Assembly (NCBI GenBank): GCA_023386495.1
Contig: JAEWJS010000185.1
Location: 1-62,524 of the forward strand
From: Bacillota bacterium
Lineage (GTDB): Bacteria > Bacillota > Bacilli > Paenibacillales > Paenibacillaceae
DNA length: 62,524 nt
Reading direction: 5' to 3'
In this document: positions 9,176 to 17,475 of the stretch, piece by piece
How positions within the stretch are numbered: the first letter of the stretch is position 1
Layout of the letters: each line of letters begins with the position of its first letter
The notes under the pieces: generated by a model
Database searches by the model: none
Seen by the model: only the letters and a program-made list of their open reading frames with translations
Told to the model about the DNA's origin: nothing
Made by a program: the position numbers and the translations under genes

Positions 9176-10252
9176 TTGAAGGAATCGATAGGGCAAGAAG
9201 TCATGAACCAGCTGCTGCAGCTGATCGCGCCGGGCACCCCGTTCCGCGAAGGACTGGAGAACGTGCTGCGAGCGAAGACCGGGGCGCTGATCGTCGTCGG
9301 CTACAGCCCGGAAGTGATGGAAGTGGTGGACGGCGGCTTCTCGATCAATTGCGATTTCTCGCCGAACTACTTGTATGAGCTTGCGAAGATGGATGGCGCC
9401 ATCATCCTGAGCGAGGATCTTCGGCGTATTCTGTACGCGAATACCCAGCTGATTCCGGATAGCTCGATCCCTTCGATCGAGACAGGCATCCGGCACCGGA
9501 CCGCGGAGCGGGTTGCCAAGCAGACCGGCAAGCTCGTCGTGTCGATTTCCCAGCGTCGCAATGTCATTACGTTGTATCAAGGAAGCTTGCGATACTCGCT
9601 GAAGGACATGGGCGTCATTCTGACGAAGGCGAACCAGGCCATTCAGACACTTGAGAAATACAAAGCCGTACTGACGCAGGACTTCACGAACCTGTCGGCA
9701 GCCGAATTCGAAGAGATGGTGACGCTGCAGGAGGTTGCCAGCGTCATTCAGCGGCTGGAGCGGGTGCTCCGCATCAAGACGGAGATCAAGCGCTACGTGA
9801 ATGAGCTCGGCAACGAGGGCCGGCTGATCAGCATGCAGATGGAAGAACTCGTCGGCGGGGTGGAAGAGGATGCATGGTTCTTACTGAAGGATTATGTAAA
9901 GGATAATCATGACGACAAGCTCCGGGATATCCGGCTGGCGCTGAAGCGCTTGAACTCCGAGGAACTGCTGGACTCGACGAATGTCATTAAGCTGTTGGGT
10001 TATCCGCATCCTTCGGCTGTGGCGGAAGAATCCGTGCCGCCGCGCGGATACCGCCTGCTCAGCAAGATTCCGCGCTTGCCGATCGTCATCATGAATAACC
10101 TCGTGGAGCGATTCGGCCGCCTGCCTCACATCGTGATGGCCACGATCGAGGAACTGGACGAAGTGGACGGCATCGGCGAAGTCCGTGCCCGCACGATCAA
10201 GGAAGGCCTGAAACGCATTCAGGAGCAAGTGTTCATTGACAGGCAAATTTAA
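9176..10252 (+). CDS. disA: DisA, DNA integrity scanning diadenylate cyclase
   Basis: A 358-aa enzyme making c-di-AMP from two ATP and scanning for branched DNA. The DAC domain (1-140) shows the catalytic DGA (residues 73-75) and RHR (106-108). A helical linker and C-terminal helix-hairpin-helix DNA-binding domain (IEELDEVDGIGEVRARTI) follow. TTG 9176 is 7 nt after GGGGGG and gives the normal length; ATG 9140 and TTG 9125 are in frame but lack similarity. It is near radA, whose product regulates DisA in Bacillus, but the cyclase gene separates them here. Confidence 0.94.
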   Translation: MKESIGQEVMNQLLQLIAPGTPFREGLENVLRAKTGALIVVGYSPEVMEVVDGGFSINCDFSPNYLYELAKMDGAIILSEDLRRILYANTQLIPDSSIPSIETGIRHRTAERVAKQTGKLVVSISQRRNVITLYQGSLRYSLKDMGVILTKANQAIQTLEKYKAVLTQDFTNLSAAEFEEMVTLQEVASVIQRLERVLRIKTEIKRYVNELGNEGRLISMQMEELVGGVEEDAWFLLKDYVKDNHDDKLRDIRLALKRLNSEELLDSTNVIKLLGYPHPSAVAEESVPPRGYRLLSKIPRLPIVIMNNLVERFGRLPHIVMATIEELDEVDGIGEVRARTIKEGLKRIQEQVFIDRQI

Positions 10253-10264
10253 TTTCCATACAAT
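10236..10264 (+). promoter_or_regulatory. pssA promoter inside the 3' end of disA
   Basis: Perfect TTGACA (10236-10241), 17-bp spacer, TACAAT (10259-10264). The -35 box lies in the last codons of disA, so pssA can be expressed independently. Confidence 0.8.
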
Positions 10265-10309
10265 GTGAGAATGCGTGCGACGGGTATAGTATAAATGAGG
10301 TGGAGCATA

Positions 10310-11041
10310 ATGATCGCCAAATCGATCCCTAGCCTTCTAACGATCGGCAACCTGTCACTCGGCATCGTTGCCATCATATTAGTGTTCAACGAGAAACCGG
10401 AGCTGGCGGCCATGATGGTCATCATCGCCATGCTGCTGGATGGCGTGGACGGCCGGGTCGCGCGGGCGCTCAACGCGCAGAGCGAGTTCGGCAAGGAGCT
10501 GGATTCCTTGGCCGATGTCATCTCCTTCGGCGTTGCGCCGGCGTTCATCATGTACGTCGTTGCATTCCAAGAGGTGAATCCCGCGGCTGCTTGGATCGTG
10601 ACCGCGATATTCCCGATCTGCGGCGCGCTTCGACTGGCGCGGTTCAATGTCAAATCCGGAACGCCGGGCTATTTTATCGGCTTGCCGATCCCTGCAGCGG
10701 GCGGCGTCGTCTGTACGCTGGCGTTGTTCTATCAGGACATTCCGGTCTACGTGCTGCTGGGCAGCATGCTGCTGACGTCGTTCTTGATGGTCAGCAACAT
10801 CAAGTATCCGAACTTCAAGAAGGTCGGCATCCCGAAGAGCGCCGTATGGGTGGTCCCGATCGTCGTCGCCATTGCCGTTACGCTCGGCATCCTGTTCCCG
10901 CATCATCTGTCCAAAATTTTATTCGTGCCGCTCGTCCTGTACGCGCTGTATGGCCTAAAAAAAAACGTTGATCGCCGCATTACCAAAGCACGGAAACGGC
11001 GCGAAGATAAGAAAAGCGAAGAGTCTGAGCATAGCGCATAA
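10310..11041 (+). CDS. pssA: CDP-diacylglycerol-serine O-phosphatidyltransferase
   Basis: A 243-aa integral membrane enzyme making phosphatidylserine from CDP-diacylglycerol and serine, first step to phosphatidylethanolamine. The CDP-alcohol phosphotransferase signature DGVDGRVAR...GKELDSLAD (about residues 42-68) has all metal-binding Asp residues. Several hydrophobic helices follow, and a basic C-terminal tail. ATG 10310 follows GAGGTGGAG. No decarboxylase (psd) neighbour, unlike the Bacillus pss operon; the gene stands alone between disA and a terminator. Confidence 0.92.
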   Translation: MIAKSIPSLLTIGNLSLGIVAIILVFNEKPELAAMMVIIAMLLDGVDGRVARALNAQSEFGKELDSLADVISFGVAPAFIMYVVAFQEVNPAAAWIVTAIFPICGALRLARFNVKSGTPGYFIGLPIPAAGGVVCTLALFYQDIPVYVLLGSMLLTSFLMVSNIKYPNFKKVGIPKSAVWVVPIVVAIAVTLGILFPHHLSKILFVPLVLYALYGLKKNVDRRITKARKRREDKKSEESEHSA

Positions 11042-11045
11042 GCGA

Positions 11046-11073
11046 CCGCCGGTCCCCCAGGGATCGGCGGTTT
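11046..11073 (+). terminator. terminator after pssA
   Basis: 11-bp stem (11046-11056/11060-11070), one mismatch, followed by TTT then GTT. It ends the pssA unit. Confidence 0.65.
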
Positions 11074-11097
11074 GTTGGTGTGTTCGGGTTGTTGGGT

Positions 11098-11315
11098 TGA
11101 TTAGCGAAGCAATTGCGCTATTAGCGCCACCGTTGGCGCTAATAATGGAGCGTGAAGCCCGCACAGCGGCCACAATGTGCGATATTCGCTAAATAGCGCA
11201 GTTTCATTCGCTCTTTAGCGAATATGCTACGTTATCCGGTCTGGAGGGCGTAAAAGGGCGAAAATAGCGAAGATGCTTTCCTTAATAGCGCAATCGTTTC
11301 TCTATTCGCTGAAAG
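11098..11315. repeat. cluster of short TAGCG/CGCTA palindromes
   Basis: About 200 bp built from repeats of TTAGCG, TTCGCT and AATAGCG, several as small hairpins: TTAGCGCCA/TGGCGCTAA and ATTCGCT/AGCGAAT. An 18-bp piece (11102-11119) recurs exactly at 39563-39580. No coding potential was seen. It looks like a lineage-specific intergenic repeat. Confidence 0.6.
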
Positions 11316-11535
11316 TGCCCCCCACCACCGCCAGTCAACGATTGGAACCAGCCTCCCGTACCAGCACCGTTGCCAGCACGATCACCGTCGTCATCACCGT
11401 CGTCAGCATCATGGCTGGAACTCCTGCACCATTACCTGCTTCAACCGCCCGCTTTGCCGCCTAGTCTAGCGCTGGCAGCGGCAACACCTATGGCGGCGGC
11501 TGCAATAGGGGACATCCACGCCAACGCACGCAAGG
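11316..11535. other. non-coding stretch, possible decayed gene
   Basis: Short frames are open on both strands but none has a convincing ribosome site plus family likeness. On the minus strand one frame is rich in Gly and Asp without a start; another encodes a 25-residue hydrophobic peptide behind AGGAG. I call neither a gene. Confidence 0.35.
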
Positions 11536-11567
11536 AAAAACCGTCAGGCCACAGCCTGACGGTTTTT
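11536..11567. terminator. bidirectional terminator
   Basis: A perfect 14-bp palindrome (AAAAACCGTCAGGC and its complement) with a 4-nt loop, giving T-runs on both strands. It can stop the minus-strand gene at 11803 and anything from the left. Confidence 0.85.
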
Positions 11568-11612
11568 GGTGATTATTGTGTTTGAGGTTTAAGTGTTTAA
11601 CTTTTCAAAAAA

Positions 11613-11799
11613 ACCGGCTGTCAGCGCCTCCAGCGTTTCCGGAGGAAACGCCGCATCGAAAGCATACGCTTAGGTTGGACGATGGTAGAAAGTGAGGAAC
11701 GGAGCGTAGACAGATCTACGTGAGTACCGGAACTTTCGCCAGCGTTCAAGATTCGACGTCGAATAAGCTTCGCAGCGTTACATCGCGATCACAGTCGGT
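11613..11799 (+). repeat. structured dispersed element, copy A (long form)
   Basis: One of four related elements in this window. Outer stem ACCGGCTG (from 11613) pairs with CAGTCGGT (to 11799). Conserved edges are TCAGCGCC and ATCGCGATCA. The inner arm has stem GAAAGT/ACTTTC (11688-11693/11732-11737), conserved internal loop GAGGAACGGAG / TGAGTACCGGA, and CGTAG/CTACG tip. Then the palindrome ATTCGACGTCGAAT (11751-11764). This copy carries an extra hairpin (GCGTTTCC/GGAAACGC) near its start. It abuts the 3' end of the minus-strand gene. Confidence 0.75.
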
Positions 11800-11802
11800 C
11801 CC

Positions 11803-12198
11803 CTAGGTCATGTTGAAGACGCCTAGGGTGGAGCACTTCCGCGACTCCTGTTCAATAACCTCTTCCAGACGAATGTCGAGCAGATTGCTCAGGGCGGACA
11901 TGTAGAACAGATTCTTGCCGAGTTCGGCGCGCAGCGCGTCCTTGCAGTGCTCGCACAGGCCGCCGTTCATATGATGCTCCATCTTCAGCTTCACTTGCTC
12001 CAGATCGAGCTCGCCTTCGAAGCGCTGCTTGTGCGCGTTCAGTTCGACGCAGCCACATTCGGTCACCGCCTTGGAGATCGCGCGATTCACGGACGCTCCG
12101 GTCTGTCCGAACTTGGTCATGACATCCAGCAAACTGCGATGACGAAGCAGCAATTCCGATACCTGCTGCTGAAATTGTTCCAGCGAGAGGTTGCTCAT
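11803..12198 (-). CDS. conserved Paenibacillaceae protein of unknown function
   Basis: A 131-aa soluble protein: a helical N-terminus (LSLEQFQQQVSELLLRHRSLLDVMTKFGQTGASVNRA), then TECGCVELNAHKQ, a CEHC pair, and GKNLFYMSALSNLLDI. The cysteines could bind metal. ATG at 12198 has GAGGTGG 5 nt upstream; the longer frame to 12246 runs over the promoter. I recall relatives in Paenibacillus next to pssA/yacL, sometimes labelled DUF1573-like or MazG-like, but cannot verify this. Transcribed opposite to its neighbours. Confidence 0.8.
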   Translation of the reverse strand: MSNLSLEQFQQQVSELLLRHRSLLDVMTKFGQTGASVNRAISKAVTECGCVELNAHKQRFEGELDLEQVKLKMEHHMNGGLCEHCKDALRAELGKNLFYMSALSNLLDIRLEEVIEQESRKCSTLGVFNMT

Positions 12199-12234
12199 CC
12201 ATTCCACCTCACTTCGAGTTTTGCTTTCCCGTCT

Positions 12235-12264
12235 ATTATAGAACATGCCGGGGCTAATTTACAA
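12235..12264 (-). promoter_or_regulatory. promoter of the minus-strand gene
   Basis: Read on the minus strand: TTGTAA (12264-12259), 18-bp spacer, TATAAT (12240-12235). It leaves a leader of about 30 nt before ATG 12198. Confidence 0.6.
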
Positions 12265-12392
12265 AAAAGAATTCTCCCATTTACGAGCGTGCATGCCATG
12301 GAAAAGTACACCAGTACCGCGCATTAAAATTCGCCGCTCCCCACGGTTAGGCTTCCTGATTTTGGCGCATAATTGTAGTGGAGGTGAAGAGA

Positions 12393-13490
12393 ATGGTAAA
12401 ACGACTTATCCAGTTCATGGGACTGGTCATCGGCGGGATGCTGGGCGATCTTGCCTATGGATGGACGCATGCGGGACTGATGTGGTCGGAGCCCGCGATC
12501 GGCGGAATGACGCAGTCGATCGGCTATTTGACGAATGTAGGATTGGGCGCGCTGTGCGGGCTGGCGGCGGCGACCATGCTGGCCGGACCATTGATTCGCT
12601 ATATGCAGAAGGGCGCCGAACGGGCGGCAGAACTGCCTACGGGCGATCTGGCGGCAGGCAGCGCAGGGCTGTTAATGGGCCTTGCCGTATCTGCGCTGCT
12701 GTACCCGGCTGTCGCGGGCTTAACCGGCGCAGGACTCGTCGTGCCGGCCGTGCTGACGTTATTCTTCGGTTATATGGGACTTCGCATCGGACTGCGCAAG
12801 AAGGAAGAGATGGCAGCCGGATTGCAGGCAGTATTGGCATCGCGCAAGGCACCGGAGCCGGAGGATAAAGGTCCGCGCTACGAGGAACACAAGATCCTGG
12901 ACACAAGCGTCATCATCGACGGACGAATCGCCGATATCTGCAAAACCGGCTTCATTGAAGGCACATTGGTCATCCCCGAGTTCGTCCTGGAGGAACTCCA
13001 GCATATCGCCGATTCGTCCGACCTGCTGAAGCGCAACAGAGGCAGGAGAGGGCTCGACATTCTGAACAAGATCCAGAAGGAGCTCGATGTGCGCGTGCTG
13101 ATCTACGAGGGCGACTTCGAAGAGATCGGCGAGGTGGACAGCAAGCTGGTCAAGCTGGCCAAGGCGCTTCGCGGCAAGGTGGTCACGAATGATTTTAACC
13201 TGAACAAGGTGTGCGAGCTGCAGGGCGTGTCCGTCCTGAACATTAACGATCTGGCGAATGCGGTCAAGCCTGTCGTGCTGCCGGGCGAGGAGATCGTCGT
13301 GCAGGTGATCAAGGACGGCAAGGAGCATGGCCAAGGCGTCGCTTACCTGGACGACGGCACGATGATCGTCGTCGAAGGCGGCCGCGACTATATCGGCACG
13401 ACGATGGAAGTGCTCGTGACGAGCGTGCTGCAGACATCGGCCGGCCGCATGATTTTCGCGAAGCCGAAGCTGCTCGAGAAAGCGCAATAA
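12393..13490 (+). CDS. yacL: PIN/TRAM-domain membrane protein (YacL-like)
   Basis: A 365-aa protein. Residues 1-130 hold about four membrane helices. A PIN nuclease domain follows (KILDTSVIIDGRIADI with Asp170 and Asp179, and later VDSKLVKLAK and TNDFNLNKV acidic positions). The C-terminal TRAM domain (about 285-360) is a likely RNA-binding beta-barrel. It is probably a membrane-anchored RNase; its role is not firmly known. ATG 12393 follows GGAGGTG; the earlier in-frame GTG is inside that site. Same position as yacL in Bacillus, before ispD. Confidence 0.9.
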   Translation: MVKRLIQFMGLVIGGMLGDLAYGWTHAGLMWSEPAIGGMTQSIGYLTNVGLGALCGLAAATMLAGPLIRYMQKGAERAAELPTGDLAAGSAGLLMGLAVSALLYPAVAGLTGAGLVVPAVLTLFFGYMGLRIGLRKKEEMAAGLQAVLASRKAPEPEDKGPRYEEHKILDTSVIIDGRIADICKTGFIEGTLVIPEFVLEELQHIADSSDLLKRNRGRRGLDILNKIQKELDVRVLIYEGDFEEIGEVDSKLVKLAKALRGKVVTNDFNLNKVCELQGVSVLNINDLANAVKPVVLPGEEIVVQVIKDGKEHGQGVAYLDDGTMIVVEGGRDYIGTTMEVLVTSVLQTSAGRMIFAKPKLLEKAQ

Positions 13491-13518
13491 TTGCACCTTC
13501 CGCTCATGCGGGAATGGA

Positions 13519-13562
13519 CGAGCCGTCCGATATCGAAGGGGACCTTCGATGCGGACGGCTCG
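13519..13562. terminator. hairpin between yacL and ispD
   Basis: Outer stem of 11 bp (13519-13529/13552-13562) with an inner ATCGAAGG/CCTTCGAT stem. No T-run. It may attenuate or protect transcripts. Confidence 0.5.
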
Positions 13563-13663
13563 TTCGCATGCAGCAGCTCGCGTACAGAACGTTGAACAGC
13601 CCCTGCTTGTACGGTATGATAGGACTATTATTCATTATGACGGAGCGAGGCTGGCTGAAGATC

Positions 13664-14395
13664 ATGACGATAAGGAAGGTCGAATCGAGGCCTCACGGGT
13701 GGAGCGCGGTCATCGTGGCGGCCGGGCGCGGAACGCGCATGGGCACGAAGGAGAGCAAGCAGTATCTCGAGCTTCTCGGGAAGCCGATCCTTGTGCATAC
13801 GATGCGGATTTTTGACCGGATGGCGGAGATCCGCGAGATCGTGCTCGTCACGGGTGCCGACGACGTGGAACGATGCCGCGCGCTCGTGCAGGGCAACGGC
13901 CTTGGCAAGGTGACGAAGATCGTGGCCGGCGGTGCGGAGCGGCAGCATTCGGTGCGAATCGGCATCGCGGCCGCTGCCTGCGAATGGGTGATGGTGCATG
14001 ACGGCGTGCGGCCGCTGGCGTCGCCGGTCGCGATCAGGCGGGTCATCGATGCGGCCTGCCGGCATGATGCTGCCGTGCTGGCCGTGCCGGTGAAGGACAC
14101 GATCAAGCAAGTGGACGCCGACGGGCTGATCACCGGCACGCCGGACCGCAAGACGCTATGGGCGATCCAGACGCCGCAGGCGTTCCGCGCCGAGCTGCTC
14201 GCCGCTTGCCATGAGCGCGCTGCTGCCGAAGGCTTCCTCGGAACGGACGATGCCATGGTCGTCGAGCGATATGGCCATGCGGTCGCCGTCGCCGAGGGCG
14301 AGTACACGAATATCAAGGTCACGACGCCGGACGATCTGGCGTGGGCGGCTTATCTGCTGCAGAGCGGCAAGGATGGGTCGGAGAAAGGGGAATAA
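13664..14395 (+). CDS. ispD: IspD, MEP cytidylyltransferase
   Basis: A 243-aa enzyme converting MEP and CTP to CDP-ME in the non-mevalonate isoprenoid pathway. Motifs: nucleotide loop VIVAAGRGTRMG (about residue 15), QHSVRIG, VHDGVRPL and the DTIKQV segment. Start is uncertain: ATG 13664 gives the best family length but has a weak ribosome site; ATG 13637 in the same frame adds nine residues. ispF follows after 6 nt in the same operon. Confidence 0.93.
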   Translation: MTIRKVESRPHGWSAVIVAAGRGTRMGTKESKQYLELLGKPILVHTMRIFDRMAEIREIVLVTGADDVERCRALVQGNGLGKVTKIVAGGAERQHSVRIGIAAAACEWVMVHDGVRPLASPVAIRRVIDAACRHDAAVLAVPVKDTIKQVDADGLITGTPDRKTLWAIQTPQAFRAELLAACHERAAAEGFLGTDDAMVVERYGHAVAVAEGEYTNIKVTTPDDLAWAAYLLQSGKDGSEKGE

Positions 14396-14401
14396 GGCAT
14401 A

Positions 14402-14884
14402 ATGATTCGGATCGGACAAGGATTTGACGTACACCAATTGGTAGAGGGACGGCCATGCATTATCGGCGGGGTAACGATCCCGTACGAGAAAGGGCTGCTC
14501 GGGCATTCCGACGCGGACGTGCTGCTGCATGCGGTTGCGGATGCCGTGCTCGGCGCGCTGGCGCTCGGCGATATCGGCAAGCATTTTCCGGATACGGACC
14601 CCCTCTACAAGGACGCCGACAGCGTGAAGCTGCTCGAGCGCGTGTGGGAGCTCGCCAAGGCGAGAGGCTATAGGCTGGGCAACATCGATTCGACGATCAT
14701 TGCGCAGCGGCCGAAAATGGCGCCGTACATCCCGCAGATGGTCGAAGTGATTGCACGCGTGCTGGAGGCGGACGTCTCGCAGGTCAACGTGAAAGCGACG
14801 ACGAGCGAGCAGCTCGGCTTCACCGGCCGCGGCGAAGGGATCGCCGCGCAATCGGTTGTCTGTTTGACGCGCGTTGTGCTATGA
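14402..14884 (+). CDS. ispF: IspF, MECDP synthase
   Basis: A 160-aa trimeric zinc enzyme that cyclises CDP-ME-2-phosphate to MEcPP. Zinc ligands Asp9, His11 and His43 lie in GFDVH and LLHAVAD. GHSDADVLLHA and the C-terminal KATTSEQLGFTGRGEG are family signatures. Length is standard. Immediately downstream of ispD, as in Bacillus yacM-yacN. Confidence 0.97.
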   Translation: MIRIGQGFDVHQLVEGRPCIIGGVTIPYEKGLLGHSDADVLLHAVADAVLGALALGDIGKHFPDTDPLYKDADSVKLLERVWELAKARGYRLGNIDSTIIAQRPKMAPYIPQMVEVIARVLEADVSQVNVKATTSEQLGFTGRGEGIAAQSVVCLTRVVL

Positions 14885-14932
14885 TGTGGAATATTTTGGG
14901 CCGAACCGGCTGTATAAGAAGGGGAAATTGCC

Positions 14933-16393
14933 ATGACTAATAAGGACATTCGCGTTCGCTACGCGCCGTCGCCGACGGGGCATCTGCATATCGGCAATGC
15001 GCGTACGGCGCTGTTCAACTACCTATTCGCCCGCAGCCAAGGCGGGAAATTCATCATCCGGATCGAAGACACGGACGTGAAGCGCAATGTCGCGGGCGGC
15101 GAAGAGAACCAGCTCACCTATCTGAAGTGGCTCGGCATCGATTGGGACGAGAGCATCGATATCGGCGGCGACTACGGTCCCTATCGGCAGACGGAACGGC
15201 TCGACATCTATCGCGAATATACGAATGACCTGATCGCGCGGGGGCTGGCCTATCGCTGCTATTGCACGGAGGAAGAGCTCGAGCAGGAGCGGGAGGAGCA
15301 GACCGCCCGCGGCGAGATGCCGCGCTATTCCGGCAAGCATCGCAATCTGTCGGCGGAGCAGCAAGCGGCGTTCGAGGCGGAAGGCCGCGTGCCGAGCGTG
15401 CGCTTCCGCGTTCCGGAAGGACGCACCTATACGTTCCAGGACATGGTGAAGGGCGACATCAGCTTCGAATCCGACGGCATCGGCGACTTCGTCATCGTGA
15501 AGAAGGACGGGATCCCGACCTATAACTTCGCCGTGGCACTGGACGATCACCTGATGGCCATCAGCCACGTGCTGCGGGGCGAGGACCATATCTCGAACAC
15601 GCCGCGCCAGTTGATGATTTACGAAGCGTTCGGGTGGCAGCCGCCCGTATTCGGCCACATGACGCTGATCGTGAATGAGCAGCGCAAGAAGCTGAGCAAG
15701 CGCGACGAATCGATCGTGCAGTTCATCGAGCAGTACGATGCGCTTGGTTACTTGCCGGAGGCGTTGTTCAACTTCATTACGCTGCTCGGCTGGTCGCCGG
15801 AGGGCGAGCAGGAGATCTATACGCGCGAAGAACTGACGCAGGTATTCAACGCGGCCCGGCTCAGCAAGAGCCCTGCGGTATTCGATACGCAGAAGCTGGC
15901 CTGGATGAACAACGAATATATCAAGAAGACCGACGTGCGCCGCATGACGGACCTCTGCTTGCCGCACCTGCAGAAGGCGGGGCACATACCTGCGGAACCT
16001 TCCGCATACGAATATGAATGGGTGACGGGGCTCGTCGGTCTGTATCAAGAGAAGCTTCGCTCTGCGTCTGACATCGTGGAGCTGACGGAGCTGTTCTTCG
16101 CGGCGGAAGTCGCGGATGAGCCGGACGCGGCCGAGGTGCTGGCGGAGGAGCAGGTGCCGACGGTACTGCAAGCGTTCCTCGATGCGGTCAGCGGCTCGGA
16201 TACGCTGACGGTCGACGATACGAAGGCGATGATCAAATCGGTTCAGCAGTCGACGGGCTGCAAGGGCAAGCAGTTGTTCATGCCGATTCGCGCGGCGCTG
16301 ACCGGTCAGACGCACGGCTCCGACCTGAACCAGACGATCGTCTTGCTCGGCCGCGACAAGGTAATCGACAGACTGCGGAATCGACTCGCGTAA
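14933..16393 (+). CDS. gltX: glutamyl-tRNA synthetase
   Basis: A 486-aa class I synthetase charging tRNA-Glu (and, in organisms without GlnRS, also tRNA-Gln for later amidation). The HIGH-type motif is HLHIG at residues 17-21 and the KMSKS-type motif is KLSKR near 253. The C-terminal helical anticodon-binding domain is complete. ATG follows AAGGGG. Confidence 0.97.
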   Translation: MTNKDIRVRYAPSPTGHLHIGNARTALFNYLFARSQGGKFIIRIEDTDVKRNVAGGEENQLTYLKWLGIDWDESIDIGGDYGPYRQTERLDIYREYTNDLIARGLAYRCYCTEEELEQEREEQTARGEMPRYSGKHRNLSAEQQAAFEAEGRVPSVRFRVPEGRTYTFQDMVKGDISFESDGIGDFVIVKKDGIPTYNFAVALDDHLMAISHVLRGEDHISNTPRQLMIYEAFGWQPPVFGHMTLIVNEQRKKLSKRDESIVQFIEQYDALGYLPEALFNFITLLGWSPEGEQEIYTREELTQVFNAARLSKSPAVFDTQKLAWMNNEYIKKTDVRRMTDLCLPHLQKAGHIPAEPSAYEYEWVTGLVGLYQEKLRSASDIVELTELFFAAEVADEPDAAEVLAEEQVPTVLQAFLDAVSGSDTLTVDDTKAMIKSVQQSTGCKGKQLFMPIRAALTGQTHGSDLNQTIVLLGRDKVIDRLRNRLA

Positions 16394-16415
16394 CGTTGGC
16401 GTTGGCGGAAGACGG

Positions 16416-16444
16416 TTGCCAGCCTTGCGATTACGGGTTATACT
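16416..16444 (+). promoter_or_regulatory. promoter of the cysES T-box leader
   Basis: TTGCCA (16416-16421), 17-bp spacer, TATACT (16439-16444), just after the gltX stop. It starts a roughly 360-nt leader. Confidence 0.75.
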
Positions 16445-16464
16445 GCAAAGAGATAACACGATTG

Positions 16465-16766
16465 ACAGGCGACGAACAGGAGAAGTACGTTTCGCTTCAA
16501 GATCAACCAGAGAGGACAACCGGCAGTTAGCGGATGCGGACAGCAGATCGCAGGCGGCCAGGGTGGAAGTTGTCCCGATCTTACGAGACCGAACATGCAC
16601 CTGGGAGCCTTGCCCCGACAACGCGACAGCGCGATAGGCGGCAACGGGTCGTTCCGTTACGGACGGTAGAGCGGAGAGTATCATGATGCACGTGATCTCG
16701 TCTCCGACAGCAGAGTGGAACCGCGTTTCATACGCCTCTGCAGCTTCGGCTGCCGAGGCGTTTTCT
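16465..16766 (+). promoter_or_regulatory. T-box riboswitch, cysteine specifier
   Basis: Stem I contains GGACAAC/GTTGTCC (16514-16520/16569-16575) capped by a GGTGGAAG-type distal region. The likely specifier loop GAACATGCACC places TGC (Cys) at 16596-16598. The antiterminator signature AGAGTGGAACCGCG lies at 16712-16725 (TGGAACCGCG at 16716-16725). It is followed by terminator ACGCCTCTGCAGC-TTCG-GCTGCCGAGGCGT plus TTTTC. Uncharged tRNA-Cys would permit read-through into cysE-cysS. The 5' edge is approximate. Confidence 0.9.
16732..16766 (+). terminator. T-box terminator hairpin
   Basis: 13-bp stem with one mismatch, TTCG tetraloop, then a T-rich run. Mutually exclusive with the antiterminator that contains TGGAACCGCG. 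Confidence 0.9.
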
Positions 16767-16813
16767 TGTTGCGAGCAGGCTAGAGTAGATAAGGTACAAG
16801 GGGGGTATCAGGT

Positions 16814-17473
16814 ATGTTTCGCCATTTTCGCTCGGACATTCTTGCCGTATTCGAGAATGATCCTGCCGCGCGGAGCAAGTTCGAGGTGATCTTCACGTAC
16901 TCGGGCCTGCATGCGATCTGGGCGCATCGTATCGCGCATGCCTTCTTCACGCGCCGCATGTACACGCTGGCGCGCATCGTATCGCAGATCAGCCGATTCA
17001 TGACCGGCATCGAGATCCATCCGGGCGCCAAGATCGGCGATCGCTTCTTCATCGACCACGGCATGGGCGTCGTGATTGGGGAAACCTGCGAAATCGGCGA
17101 CGACGTGGTCATCTATCAGGGCGTCACGCTTGGGGGAACGGGCAAGGAGAAAGGCAAGCGCCACCCGACGATCGGCAACAATGTCGTCATCGGATCCGGC
17201 GCGAAGGTATTGGGATCGTTCAAAGTCGGCGATAATTCGAGTATCGGCGCGAATTCCGTCGTCGTCAGAGCCGTTCCGCCGAACAGCACAGTCGTCGGCA
17301 TACCGGGCAAGATCGTCAAGAGCAACGGGGAACGGGTAGGGGATCGGCTGGACCACGCGCATCTGCCGGATCCGGTAATCGAGATGTTCCGCTCCATGCA
17401 TAAGGAAATGAATGAATTGAAGATGGAGCTCGCGCAGCTGAAACAGGACAAAACGACCGGGGGCGAGACATAA
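16814..17473 (+). CDS. cysE: serine O-acetyltransferase
   Basis: A 219-aa enzyme making O-acetylserine from serine and acetyl-CoA, the carbon skeleton for cysteine. An N-terminal helical part is followed by left-handed beta-helix hexapeptide repeats (IHPGAKIGDRFFIDHGMGVVIG onward) with the catalytic His/Asp region DHGMG. A charged C-terminal helix ends the protein. GGGGGG ribosome site. First gene of the T-box-controlled cysE-cysS operon. Confidence 0.96.
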   Translation: MFRHFRSDILAVFENDPAARSKFEVIFTYSGLHAIWAHRIAHAFFTRRMYTLARIVSQISRFMTGIEIHPGAKIGDRFFIDHGMGVVIGETCEIGDDVVIYQGVTLGGTGKEKGKRHPTIGNNVVIGSGAKVLGSFKVGDNSSIGANSVVVRAVPPNSTVVGIPGKIVKSNGERVGDRLDHAHLPDPVIEMFRSMHKEMNELKMELAQLKQDKTTGGET

Positions 17474-17475
17474 GC

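Noticed and set aside
11336..11420. Minus-strand 25-residue hydrophobic peptide (MMLTTVMTTVIVLATV...)
   Set aside because: AGGAG lies upstream, but the peptide is built from a simple ACGACGGTG-like repeat and has no independent support.
11273..11464. Plus-strand 63-aa frame after pssA
   Set aside because: Low-complexity Thr/Ala/Pro peptide without ribosome site, overlapping the TAGCG repeat cluster.
15023..16684. 553-codon minus-strand frame opposite gltX and the T-box
   Set aside because: Runs across gltX and a clear regulatory RNA; a shadow of plus-strand codon bias.
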